Below, in pieces: positions 57,010 through 64,000 of a stretch of 64,000 nucleotides of DNA. The translations under genes and the position numbers were made by a program. Each line of letters opens with the position of its first letter. Positions within the stretch are counted from its first letter, which is position 1. Under the pieces are notes generated by a model. The model did no database searches, was not told the DNA's origin, and saw only the letters and a program-made list of their open reading frames with translations. This DNA comes from Halorhodospira halochloris. Lineage in GTDB: Bacteria; Pseudomonadota; Gammaproteobacteria; Nitrococcales; Halorhodospiraceae. Where the stretch lies: the NCBI RefSeq assembly GCF_002356555.2, contig NZ_AP017372.2:1054001-1118000 (forward strand), in the 5' to 3' direction.

Positions 57010-58524
57010 ATGTGTGGCGTAATCGGGATGGTTGCCAATGGAGCTGTCAATCAGGAACTCTATGAGGGATTGACGGTTCTGCAACACCGCGGTCAGGATG
57101 CAGCTGGAATAATCACTTACGATGAAGGACAGCTGAATCTGCGCAAAAGCAATGGGCTGGTAAGGGACGTCTTTCGAACCAGGCACATGCTACGCCTGAC
57201 TGGCAATATGGGGATAGGGCATGTGCGTTACCCTACCGCCGGATGCGAGAGTTCTGCCGAAGCGCAGCCTTTTTACGTCAATTCGCCGTACGGTATCTCC
57301 CTGGCCCATAATGGCAATCTGACGAATGCCGAAGACCTGAAAGAGGAACTATTTCGCGAAGATAGGCGACATATAAATACTAATTCCGATTCTGAGGTGC
57401 TGCTTAATGTTTTTGCCCATGAGCTAGGCGCAAAGCAGAAATTTCGCCTCGAGCCGGAAGATATTTTCGACTCCGTAAGCGCTGTCCATAAGCGTTGCCA
57501 TGGCGCCTATTCTGCAGTGGCCATGATTAATGGCCATGGAATACTGGCTTTCCGCGATCCCTATGGTATCCGACCGTTGTGTTTTGGTAAGCGCGCTACT
57601 GAGCAGGGTAGCGATTATATTGTGGCTTCAGAGAGCGTAGCCATGGATATGCTCGGCTTCGAGCTTATCCGCGAGATCGCCCCTGGTGAGGCGGTATTTA
57701 TCAGCATGGATGGTGAGTGTTTTACGCAGCAATGCGCTGAATCAACGATAAGTTCGCCGTGTGTATTTGAATACGTCTACCTCTCCCGCCCTGATTCTAT
57801 AGTCGACGGTGTGGCGGTCCATAAGGCAAGGTTGCGGATGGGGGAGAGGTTGGCGGCGAAGATTAGAACGGCTTGGCCAGATACCGATATTGACGTGATC
57901 ATCCCTATACCCGATACCAGTAGAACGGTTGCAATGCAGCTTGCCTACGAGCTCGGAGTTGAGTGCCGGGAAGGTTTTATTAAAAACCGCTATGTCGGCA
58001 GGACCTTCATAATGCCGGGACAGAAGGCGCGCAAGAAGTCGGTACGCCAAAAGCTTAACCCCATACCGCTGGAGTTTGAGGGCAAAAAGGTCATGCTCGT
58101 CGATGACTCTGTGGTGCGTGGCACGACCTCACAGCAGTTGGTTCAGCTCGCCCGCGAATCCGGAGCGCAGCAGGTCTATTTCGCCTCGGCGGCACCCCCG
58201 GTGCGTTATCCCAACGTCTATGGCATAGATATGCCTAATGCCACTGAATTATTGGCATACGATCGCGATGAGGAGCAGATTACTGCTGCGATCGGTGCAG
58301 ACCGGATGGTTTATCAAGACATTGAGGATTTGCGAGCAGCGGTAATGGCTGGCAATGATCAGTTGACGCGCCTCGACTGTTCTTGCTTCGACGGTGAGTA
58401 TATCACCGGGGATGTGAGTGAGGAGTTTCTTTACGGCCTCTCGGTAGCCCGTTGCGACGCGGCAAAGGAAAAATCGCGTCACGAGGAAAATCTTGAGACG
58501 GTCGATGTCCATAACCACGACTGA
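57010..58524 (+). CDS. purF: Amidophosphoribosyltransferase
   Basis: 504 residues, first step of purine synthesis. The N-terminal nucleophile is Cys2 (MCGVIGMV), the glutaminase domain includes HVRYPTAGCESSAEAQPFYV and HNGNLTNAEDL, and the PRPP motif is KVMLVDDSVVRGTTS (360-374). The start needs no leader processing beyond Met removal. It ends 20 bases into metZ. Confidence 0.98.
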   Translation: MCGVIGMVANGAVNQELYEGLTVLQHRGQDAAGIITYDEGQLNLRKSNGLVRDVFRTRHMLRLTGNMGIGHVRYPTAGCESSAEAQPFYVNSPYGISLAHNGNLTNAEDLKEELFREDRRHINTNSDSEVLLNVFAHELGAKQKFRLEPEDIFDSVSAVHKRCHGAYSAVAMINGHGILAFRDPYGIRPLCFGKRATEQGSDYIVASESVAMDMLGFELIREIAPGEAVFISMDGECFTQQCAESTISSPCVFEYVYLSRPDSIVDGVAVHKARLRMGERLAAKIRTAWPDTDIDVIIPIPDTSRTVAMQLAYELGVECREGFIKNRYVGRTFIMPGQKARKKSVRQKLNPIPLEFEGKKVMLVDDSVVRGTTSQQLVQLARESGAQQVYFASAAPPVRYPNVYGIDMPNATELLAYDRDEEQITAAIGADRMVYQDIEDLRAAVMAGNDQLTRLDCSCFDGEYITGDVSEEFLYGLSVARCDAAKEKSRHEENLETVDVHNHD

Positions 58525-59740
58525 AAAAGACGCAGATAATCAATTGGATAGCGATGGAGAAGATGAGCCGCTGCGGGGGTTCGGCTCTCGGGCGATAAGA
58601 GCTGGCCAGAGCTGGGGCTGCGAGCAGGAAAATAGCGAGCCTATCTATACCACTTCCAGCTTTCGCTTTACCAGCGCCAGTGAAGCGGCAGCGCGGTTTG
58701 CTGGCGAGCAGCCGGGTAACGTCTATTCTCGCTTCACCAACCCCACGGTAGATACCTTTTGTCAAAGACTAGCTGCCCTGGAGGGCGGGGAGGCGGCGGT
58801 CGGCACTGCCTCAGGCATGTCGGCAGTTCTTGCTACCACCATGGGGCTGCTTTCGGCTGGTGATCATATAGTAGCCTCAAAGACCCTGTTTGGAACGACA
58901 CTCTCCCTGTTTACTAATCATCTGCCGCGCTTTGGCATTGAAGTCAGCTGGGTGCCGCTGACTGACGAGCAGGCCTGGCGCGAGGCGCTGCGTCCTGATA
59001 CTAGGATGCTTTTTGCTGAGACACCCTCCAATCCGCTCAATGATGTTGTCGATATTGCTAGTCTAGCCGGGATTGCGCACGATGCAGGGGCACTGCTTGT
59101 CGTCGATAACTGTTTTTGCACACCTGCTCTGCAGCGGCCACTCGAGCACGGCGCCGATCTTGTGGTTCACTCGGCAACCAAGTATCTCGACGGTCAGGGG
59201 CGCTGTGTCGGAGGGGCGGTGGTTGGTGATCAGCAGCTGGTAGGAGAGCAGATCCACGGCTTTATCCGGACTGCCGGGCCGAGTATGAGTCCGTTTAATG
59301 CCTGGGTCTTCCTCAAGGGTTTAGAGACGCTAGCCCTGCGTATGCAGGCGCACTGCGAGCGTGCTCAACAGGTTGCTGAGTGGCTGCAGTCTTGCTCGCG
59401 GGTAAATAAGGTCTATTATGCCGGGTTGCCTGACCATCCGGCCCATGAGCTAGCGCGACGCCAGCAGGATGGCTATGGCGGTATAGTCGCCTTCGAGGTC
59501 GATGGCGGTCGCTCGGCGGCCTGGCAAGTTATCGATGCGACCAGGATGCTCTCGATAACCGCCAACCTCGGCGATGCCAAAAGCACTATCACCCATCCGG
59601 CGACCACTACTCACGGCACAATCAGCGAGGAGCAGCGCCAAGCGGCCGGGATCAGCGAGGGGTTGGTGCGTGTCTCGGTCGGCCTGGAGGATGCTGAGGA
59701 TATCATAGCTGATATCGGGCGCGGCTTAACCTGCCTTTAG
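58505..59740 (+). CDS. metZ: O-succinylhomoserine sulfhydrylase
   Basis: 411 residues from the ATG at 58505, overlapping the end of purF. PLP enzyme of the Cys/Met metabolism family: YSRFTNPTVDTFCQRLAALE, ASGMSAVLATTMGLLSAGDH, TPSNPLNDVVDI, and PLP lysine K226 in HSATKYLDGQGRCVGG. Direct sulfhydrylation route to homocysteine. The purF-metZ order is the Pseudomonas one and supports metZ over metB/metC. Confidence 0.93.
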   Translation: MSITTTEKDADNQLDSDGEDEPLRGFGSRAIRAGQSWGCEQENSEPIYTTSSFRFTSASEAAARFAGEQPGNVYSRFTNPTVDTFCQRLAALEGGEAAVGTASGMSAVLATTMGLLSAGDHIVASKTLFGTTLSLFTNHLPRFGIEVSWVPLTDEQAWREALRPDTRMLFAETPSNPLNDVVDIASLAGIAHDAGALLVVDNCFCTPALQRPLEHGADLVVHSATKYLDGQGRCVGGAVVGDQQLVGEQIHGFIRTAGPSMSPFNAWVFLKGLETLALRMQAHCERAQQVAEWLQSCSRVNKVYYAGLPDHPAHELARRQQDGYGGIVAFEVDGGRSAAWQVIDATRMLSITANLGDAKSTITHPATTTHGTISEEQRQAAGISEGLVRVSVGLEDAEDIIADIGRGLTCL

Positions 59741-59751
59741 TAGCCTGCCTT

Positions 59752-59914
59752 GAGGAAACTCTAAAAATCCCCTAGGCACCAGCCATTAGCTGCCCAGTGT
59801 GGAGGTCTTGGCGCCAGGGATGGCGCCATGAAGCCTCCAGGGAAGGATTCACGGCGTCCTCCACACCGGGATGCTAAAGGTTGGGGTGCCAGGCGGATTT
59901 TTAAATATTCCCCA
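59752..59914 (+). repeat. Foldback repeat FB19
   Basis: Starts 11 bp after metZ, between the converging metZ and suhB genes. Arms are less regular: CTAAAAATCCCCTAGGCACC / GGTGCCAGGCGGATTTTTAA, and CATTAGCTGCCCAGTGTGG / CCACACCGGGATGCTAAAGG. Both loops are GGGA, one closed by A-A. A G9 run and a GGGGTG/CACCCC hairpin follow at 59926-59950. Confidence 0.85.
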
Positions 59915-59971
59915 GAAGGGGGGGGGTGATTACCACCCCGTTTGGTTGGCTGCTCATCGGGCGATTAGCAG

Positions 59972-60766
59972 TCACACCCTACTTATGGTCTGTAATAAAC
60001 CGTTGTGTACCTTGGAGCTGCCGGCAACTATGTTACCGTTTTCGAGGTAGGCGTGTTCGCCGTCGAGGTCGGTTACAGTGCCGCCGGCCTCGGTTATGAG
60101 CAGTGCCCCGGCGGCTATATCCCAGGCCTTGAGGCCGAGTTCAAAGAAGCCGTCGAGCCTGCCCGCGGCGACGTAGGCAAGATCGAGAGAGGCCGCTCCG
60201 GCCCGGCGCATATCCTCGGCCTGCTCGGCAACTGCCCCGAACATGCGCAGATAGCGCTGCATCAGATCCGGCTGTTTGAATGGGAAACCAGTGCCTACCA
60301 GGCTGCCTCTGAGTCCGGGGCGCTGAGTTACCCGAATTCGGCGTCCATCAAGCTGCGCGCCGTTGCCGCGCGAAGCGGTGAATAGCTCTTGTCGCAGCGG
60401 GTCGTAGATAACCGCGGCCTCCAGCTGACCGCGTCGTTGTACAGCTATGGAGATGCCGACCTGCGGAAACCCATGGACAAAATTAGCCGTGCCATCAAGG
60501 GGGTCGATGATCCAGGTATATTCGGCTTGGGTCCGGGAGTTTTTCTGATGAGTACCGCTCTCCTCGGCAATTATCGCATGATGCGGATAGGCGCGGGTGA
60601 GGGTGTCGATAATGACCTGCTCGGCTTGACGGTCAACCTCGGTGACAAAATCATAACGCCCCTTCTCCTCGACCTTGACTCGGTCGATGCGGTCGATGCT
60701 GCGGGTAATGACATTGCCGGCGGAACGGGCTGCCCGTACCGCGATGTTCACCATTGGATGCATGGG
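59972..60766 (-). CDS. suhB: Inositol-1-monophosphatase family protein
   Basis: 264 residues from MHPMVNIAVRAARSAGN, six bases after AAGGAG. Metal-site motifs: IAEESGTH, IIDPLDGTANFVHGFPQ (86-100) and AWDIAAGALLITEAGG. Similar to E. coli SuhB, which also acts in rRNA transcription antitermination. Divergent from trmJ, as in many gammaproteobacteria. Confidence 0.95.
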   Translation of the reverse strand, partial: PMHPMVNIAVRAARSAGNVITRSIDRIDRVKVEEKGRYDFVTEVDRQAEQVIIDTLTRAYPHHAIIAEESGTHQKNSRTQAEYTWIIDPLDGTANFVHGFPQVGISIAVQRRGQLEAAVIYDPLRQELFTASRGNGAQLDGRRIRVTQRPGLRGSLVGTGFPFKQPDLMQRYLRMFGAVAEQAEDMRRAGAASLDLAYVAAGRLDGFFELGLKAWDIAAGALLITEAGGTVTDLDGEHAYLENGNIVAGSSKVHNGLLQTISRV

Positions 60767-60872
60767 GATCTCCTTCGCTAGATGGGCGTATGATATCAAC
60801 AGAAGTGATAAGATTCACGGGCAAAGCATAAGCCCTGCGGTAGAGTATTGGCTTGACTATATAGAGGTAAGT

Positions 60873-61595
60873 TTGAATCCGGATAAGATTCGCATAGTCC
60901 TGGTGGGCACCAGTCACCCGGGTAACATAGGCGCTACGGCGAGGGCGATGCGCACCATGGGCCTAGAGCGCCTGGCGCTGGTCGAGCCGCAGTGTGACCC
61001 GCTGGGTGAAGAGGCGATTGCGCGGGCAACTAGTGCCGAAGATGTCCTTCGTCAAGCCAGCGTGCATGATGAGCTTGGTGCAGCGCTGAGTGGGTGCCGC
61101 TTGGTCTACGGTCTATCCGCTCGGCCGCGGGCAGAAAATTACCGTGTCAGCGATCTCCGCACGGCGGTGAGCGAGGCTATGGGCGAGGGCGATGCTGAAC
61201 AGGCTTGGGTCTTTGGCCGGGAGCGGACCGGGTTGAGCAACTTAGAGCTCGATCGTTGCCACGCACTGGTGCATATACCCGCCGATCCGCAGTACAGCTC
61301 ACTCAATCTTGCTCAGTCGGTACAGCTTGTGGCTTGGGAGCTGCGCATGGCTATGGCTAGCGCATCGCCCATTGTGTGTGCTGAGGAGCCGCCGGCGGGG
61401 GTCGATACTCTGGAGCGTTTCTTTGCTCATCTCGAGCAGACGGCAACGGCCGTGGGTTTTCTCCAGCGACAGAATCCCGAACTGACTATGCGTCGGCTGC
61501 GCAATATCTTTCGGCGGGCGCGGCCTAGCGCTGATGAGGTGCGGATGCTCCGCGGCTTGCTTAGCCATGTGCTCGATCAGCGGCGATGGTTATGA
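60873..61595 (+). CDS. trmJ: tRNA (cytidine/uridine-2'-O-)-methyltransferase TrmJ
   Basis: 240 residues from a TTG at 60873 with AGAGG five bases upstream; the open frame before it overlaps suhB and its promoter region. SPOUT-fold motifs: IVLVGTSHPGNIGATARAMRTMG, WVFGRERTGLSNLELDRCHA and PADPQYSSLNLAQSVQLVAWE. Methylates position 32 of tRNAs. The order suhB-trmJ-cysE is typical. Confidence 0.94.
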   Translation: MNPDKIRIVLVGTSHPGNIGATARAMRTMGLERLALVEPQCDPLGEEAIARATSAEDVLRQASVHDELGAALSGCRLVYGLSARPRAENYRVSDLRTAVSEAMGEGDAEQAWVFGRERTGLSNLELDRCHALVHIPADPQYSSLNLAQSVQLVAWELRMAMASASPIVCAEEPPAGVDTLERFFAHLEQTATAVGFLQRQNPELTMRRLRNIFRRARPSADEVRMLRGLLSHVLDQRRWL

Positions 61596-61604
61596 GTCTT
61601 TTAT

Positions 61605-61755
61605 GGGCGTCTCGAAAGGCTTCCCTGAGCCAATTTGTTGTCTTGTGTGGAGGACGCCGTGGATCCATCCCTTGAGGCTTCATGGTGCTAGCCCTGGCGT
61701 CCATACCTGCACACCGAGACAAGCGATTGGCTCAGGGAAGCCTTTCGAGACGCCT
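61605..61755 (-). repeat. Foldback repeat FB20
   Basis: Nine bases after trmJ, upstream of cysE. Arms GGCGTCTCGAAAGGCTTCCC / GGGAAGCCTTTCGAGACGCC pair perfectly over 20 bp but differ from the common CTCTAAAAA ends. Inner loops are GGGA and GGGC on the minus strand. The core has several changes (CTTGTGTGG / CCTGCACACCGAG). Confidence 0.92.
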
Positions 61756-61802
61756 GTTGCGTGCGAATATGTAAGCTAGTATCGACAGATGAAGAGGTAA
61801 CG

Positions 61803-62573
61803 ATGTTACAACGCCTGCGTGAGGATATCCGCTGTGTTATGGAGCGGGACCCTGCGGCTCGCAATGCCTTTGATGTCATAACAACCTATCCCGGGTTCCA
61901 TGCCCTGGTTTTACATCGTTGCGCGGGCCTCTTATGGCGCTGGCGACTACGCTGGTTGGCTCGCGTGCTGGGCCTAATCAATCGCTGGTTGACGGGGATC
62001 GAAATCCATCCCGGGGCACGGATTGGCCGCAGGTTTTTCATTGATCACGGTATGGGCGTCGTCATCGGGGAGACGGCAGATGTTGGCGATGATGTGACCC
62101 TCTATCACGGCGTTACCCTGGGCGGCACGAGTTGGCAGTCGGGTAAGCGTCACCCGACCTTGGGTAATGATGTGGTGATCGGTGCCGGTGCCAAGCTGCT
62201 CGGGCCTATTCGGGTCGGAAGCGGAGCTCGGGTTGGTTCTAACGCTGTGGTGTTAAAAGATGTCCCGGAAGGGGCGACTATGGTGGGTATACCGGCACGC
62301 CAAGCTGGTGAGATAAAACAAGAGCGCAGTCGGCGCGAGAAGGTGGCGCAACGCATCGGCTTTGATGCCTACGGTACCACCGAGATGCCTGATCCAGTCG
62401 CTCAGGCGGTCGATGCCATGCTTGATCATATCCATGTTACTGACCGGCGCATTGAGGAGCTTTGCTGTGCCGTCAAAGAGCTCGGCGGAGATGTCGAGCA
62501 GACTTGCGTGCCCGATTTGAAAGTCGGTACACGCGAGTCGGGTGCTGGAGAGTATGAGGATAAGCGAGATTGA
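61803..62573 (+). CDS. cysE: Serine O-acetyltransferase
   Basis: 256 residues from [13 protein letters not shown], with GAGG five bases upstream. An N-terminal helical domain precedes a left-handed hexapeptide helix ([59 protein letters not shown]). The C-terminal 60 residues are an extra acidic tail. It makes O-acetylserine for cysteine synthesis. No iscR follows, unlike in many relatives. Confidence 0.95.
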   Translation: MLQRLREDIRCVMERDPAARNAFDVITTYPGFHALVLHRCAGLLWRWRLRWLARVLGLINRWLTGIEIHPGARIGRRFFIDHGMGVVIGETADVGDDVTLYHGVTLGGTSWQSGKRHPTLGNDVVIGAGAKLLGPIRVGSGARVGSNAVVLKDVPEGATMVGIPARQAGEIKQERSRREKVAQRIGFDAYGTTEMPDPVAQAVDAMLDHIHVTDRRIEELCCAVKELGGDVEQTCVPDLKVGTRESGAGEYEDKRD

Positions 62574-62629
62574 GCGGGTGGCTGTGCCTAAGTGAATCCT
62601 TAAAAAAGTTCGTGCCCCCCGTCTTCGAG

Positions 62630-62804
62630 TAGCCCCTAAAAATGCTCTCCAAAATTACCCCCGGAGCAACTCAACTGCCCCGGTGTGGAGGTCTTGGCGC
62701 CAAGGATGGCGCCATGAAGCCTCCAGGGAAGGATTCACGGCGTCCTCCACACCGGGGCAGTTGGCAGTTGAGTGGCTCCGGAGGGAATTTTTAGAGGCGA
62801 GCTC
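62630..62804 (+). repeat. Foldback repeat FB21 (longest copy)
   Basis: In the 394-bp gap between cysE and ndk. Arms CCGGAGCAACTCAACTGCCC and GTTGAGTGGCTCCGGAGGG pair; the right arm has a seven-base duplication (TTGGCAG), and the left end carries CTAAAAATGCTCTCCAAAAT, partly unmatched. Loops AGGA and GGGA. Confidence 0.88.
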
Positions 62805-62830
62805 TATGGGCTTTACGCTAACCCCCGCAG

Positions 62831-62860
62831 TTGTTCTGTGATGGCGCAGCGTTGTATAAT
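62831..62860 (+). promoter_or_regulatory. Sigma70-type promoter P1 upstream of ndk
   Basis: TTGTTC at 62831-62836 and a consensus TATAAT at 62855-62860 with an 18-bp spacer. The predicted start near 62867 lies only about 10 bases before the terminator hairpin that follows. Confidence 0.55.
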
Positions 62861-62877
62861 GCACAGTTATCCAAGCC

Positions 62878-62907
62878 GCCGCAGCTTGTTGATGCTGCGG
62901 CTTTTTT
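62878..62907 (+). terminator. Rho-independent terminator just after promoter P1
   Basis: GCCGCAGC / GCTGCGGC stem of 8 bp with the loop TTGTTGAT, followed by six T. It is 60 bp upstream of ndk, so it would end transcripts from P1 (about 40 nt) and any read-through from cysE. Confidence 0.8.
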
Positions 62908-62923
62908 GTGGTTAGAGAAATCT

Positions 62924-62952
62924 TTGGCAAGTTTGACTTGAATTGCTATATT
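62924..62952 (+). promoter_or_regulatory. Possible second ndk promoter
   Basis: TTGGCA at 62924-62929 and TATATT at 62947-62952 with a 17-bp spacer, placed after the terminator. The predicted start would be only about eight bases before the ndk ATG, which would cut into the GAGGAGAGG ribosome-binding site, so its use is uncertain. Confidence 0.4.
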
Positions 62953-62967
62953 TTGAGGAGAGGCTAG

Positions 62968-63393
62968 ATGACGTCAGAAAGAACCCTTTCGATTATCAAA
63001 CCAGATGCGGTAGCCAAAAACGTTATTGGTGAGATTCTGGCGCGATTTGAGCGCGCTGGCCTGCGCATTGTGGCAGCAAAGATGGTCCATTTGGGTCAAC
63101 AGGAGGCGGAGAGTTTCTACGCCGTTCACCGCGAAAGGCCTTTTTTCAACGATTTGGTTGGGTTCATGACCTCAGGCCCGATTATGGTGCAGGTCCTCGA
63201 AGGGGAACAGGCAATCCGAAAAAATCGTGAGATCATGGGCGAGACTAATCCCCAGGAAGCCAGCGCCGGATCTATTCGCCACGATTTTGCTGAAAATATA
63301 GATGCGAATGCCGTGCACGGTTCGGATAGCCCGGAAACTGCCAAGCAAGAGATCGAGTTCTTCTTCAAGGCCGATGAAATCTGCTCACGCTGA
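62968..63393 (+). CDS. ndk: Nucleoside diphosphate kinase
   Basis: 141 residues. [44 protein letters not shown] with the phospho-accepting His117, and [16 protein letters not shown] are diagnostic. Equalises NTP pools. It overlaps rlmN by 20 bases; the ndk-rlmN order is common in gammaproteobacteria. Confidence 0.98.
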   Translation: MTSERTLSIIKPDAVAKNVIGEILARFERAGLRIVAAKMVHLGQQEAESFYAVHRERPFFNDLVGFMTSGPIMVQVLEGEQAIRKNREIMGETNPQEASAGSIRHDFAENIDANAVHGSDSPETAKQEIEFFFKADEICSR

Positions 63394-64000
63394 ACATGAT
63401 CAGCTCCATGCCGCTAAGGATGCCGGGCCGGTAGAGCTATTAGGGCTTGATCGGCCGCGTTTAGCGGCATTTTTCGAGGCGCTGGGAGAGAAACGTTTCC
63501 GTGCCCGGCAAATGATGCAATGGCTCCATCAGCGTCGGGTTTATGATTTCGAGGCCATGACCGATCTGAGTAAGGCTTTGCGCGCGAAGCTTGCGAAGCA
63601 GGCCATAGTAGCGCTGCCGCAGATAGCCAGCGAAAGCATCTCTGCCGATGGTACCCGCAAGTGGGTGGTGCGCCTTGCCGACGGCCATAGTGTTGAGATG
63701 GTTTATATACCGGAGCCTAAGCGTGGCACACTGTGTGTCTCGTCGCAGGTGGGTTGCCCGATGGGCTGCCGCTTTTGTGCTACCGGTGACGGTGGCTTTG
63801 CCCGTAATTTGAGCGCTGCGGAGATTGTCGGGCAGTTACACTTGGCCACTGAGAAGCTCGGTGATGGGGCCATTACTAATGTTGTGTTTATGGGCATGGG
63901 TGAGCCGCTGCTCAATTTTGACCCGGTCATTTCGGCTTCTCGTGTCTTTACCGATGACTTCGGTTTCGTCATTTCTAAGCGACGGGTCACCATTTCCACC
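63374..64000 (+). CDS. rlmN: 23S rRNA (A2503-C2) methyltransferase (3' end outside window)
   Basis: First 209 residues of a radical SAM enzyme, from an ATG inside the ndk end. [35 protein letters not shown], then [22 protein letters not shown] with the CxxxCxxC iron-sulfur motif, and [15 protein letters not shown]. It methylates A2503 of 23S rRNA and A37 of some tRNAs. The open frame runs through base 64000; about 160-180 residues are expected beyond. Confidence 0.95.
   Translation, partial: MKSAHAEHDQLHAAKDAGPVELLGLDRPRLAAFFEALGEKRFRARQMMQWLHQRRVYDFEAMTDLSKALRAKLAKQAIVALPQIASESISADGTRKWVVRLADGHSVEMVYIPEPKRGTLCVSSQVGCPMGCRFCATGDGGFARNLSAAEIVGQLHLATEKLGDGAITNVVFMGMGEPLLNFDPVISASRVFTDDFGFVISKRRVTIST

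Noticed and set aside
59926-59950. Run of nine G followed by a GGGGTG/CACCCC hairpin between metZ and suhB
   Set aside because: Short stem without a T-run; could be a weak terminator or a homopolymer artefact, and there is not enough to call.

Overview
The window is chromosomal DNA from a gammaproteobacterium. The block leuC-leuD-leuB-asd-fimV-truA-trpF-trpB-trpA-accD-folC-dedD-cvpA-purF-metZ is a classic gammaproteobacterial superoperon. The cobalamin nucleotide-loop genes, the PA2778/PA2779-type pair, DUF3422 and a minor-pilin operon point the same way. A BCCT osmolyte transporter and many acidic proteins fit a halophile, and the Ectothiorhodospiraceae/Chromatiales are a reasonable guess, but nothing in the window proves the genus. 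There is no phage, plasmid, CRISPR array or transposase.

Layout: (1) 1-5134, minus strand: cobU-cobT-cobC-cobS-cbiB-cobD, the late steps of cobalamin synthesis. (2) 5409-13638: DUF3422 protein, BCCT transporter, ispB, tRNA-Pro(CGG), DUF167, a FliL-like protein, a double-receiver response regulator and an Abhydrolase_9 membrane protein. (3) 13924-17124, minus: minor pilin operon pilV-pilW-pilX-pilE-like-fimT, then tRNA-Thr(CGT). (4) 17541-20477: C39 peptidase/TPR lipoprotein with its small partner, and a GAF/HD-GYP protein. (5) 20737-30782: phosphate island with porin, phoB, Yip1 protein, pstS, pstC-pstA-pstB-phoU and three Pho-box-like sites. (6) 30784-42457: a broken pyruvate kinase gene, EAL protein, glycosyltransferase plus PAP2 phosphatase, a half-length Kdo-transferase-like protein, dadA, queC, a CobW-type GTPase, aroC and an MFS transporter. 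(7) 42832-59740: the leu-asd-fimV-truA-trp-acc-fol-pur-met superoperon. (8) 59972-64000: suhB, trmJ, cysE, ndk and the start of rlmN.

The most striking feature is a dispersed foldback repeat, called FB1-FB21 here. It is about 150 bp long and present in 21 copies: 18 essentially full, 3 reduced. All lie between genes. Each copy has a conserved core of about 75 bp, with two small hairpins inside a GGTGTGGAGG/CCTCCACACC stem, flanked by outer arms that pair over up to 47 bp. The outer arms differ in sequence from copy to copy, yet the two arms of one copy stay nearly perfectly complementary (FB9, FB11 and FB15 are the clearest). Copies sit between divergent, convergent and tandem genes, inside the pilin and leu operons, and next to Pho-type promoters. 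The pattern resembles ERIC, Correia or BIME-type elements in style, but I do not recognise this family. The mover, and the reason the arms covary, are unknown. This is the best candidate for an undescribed system in the window.
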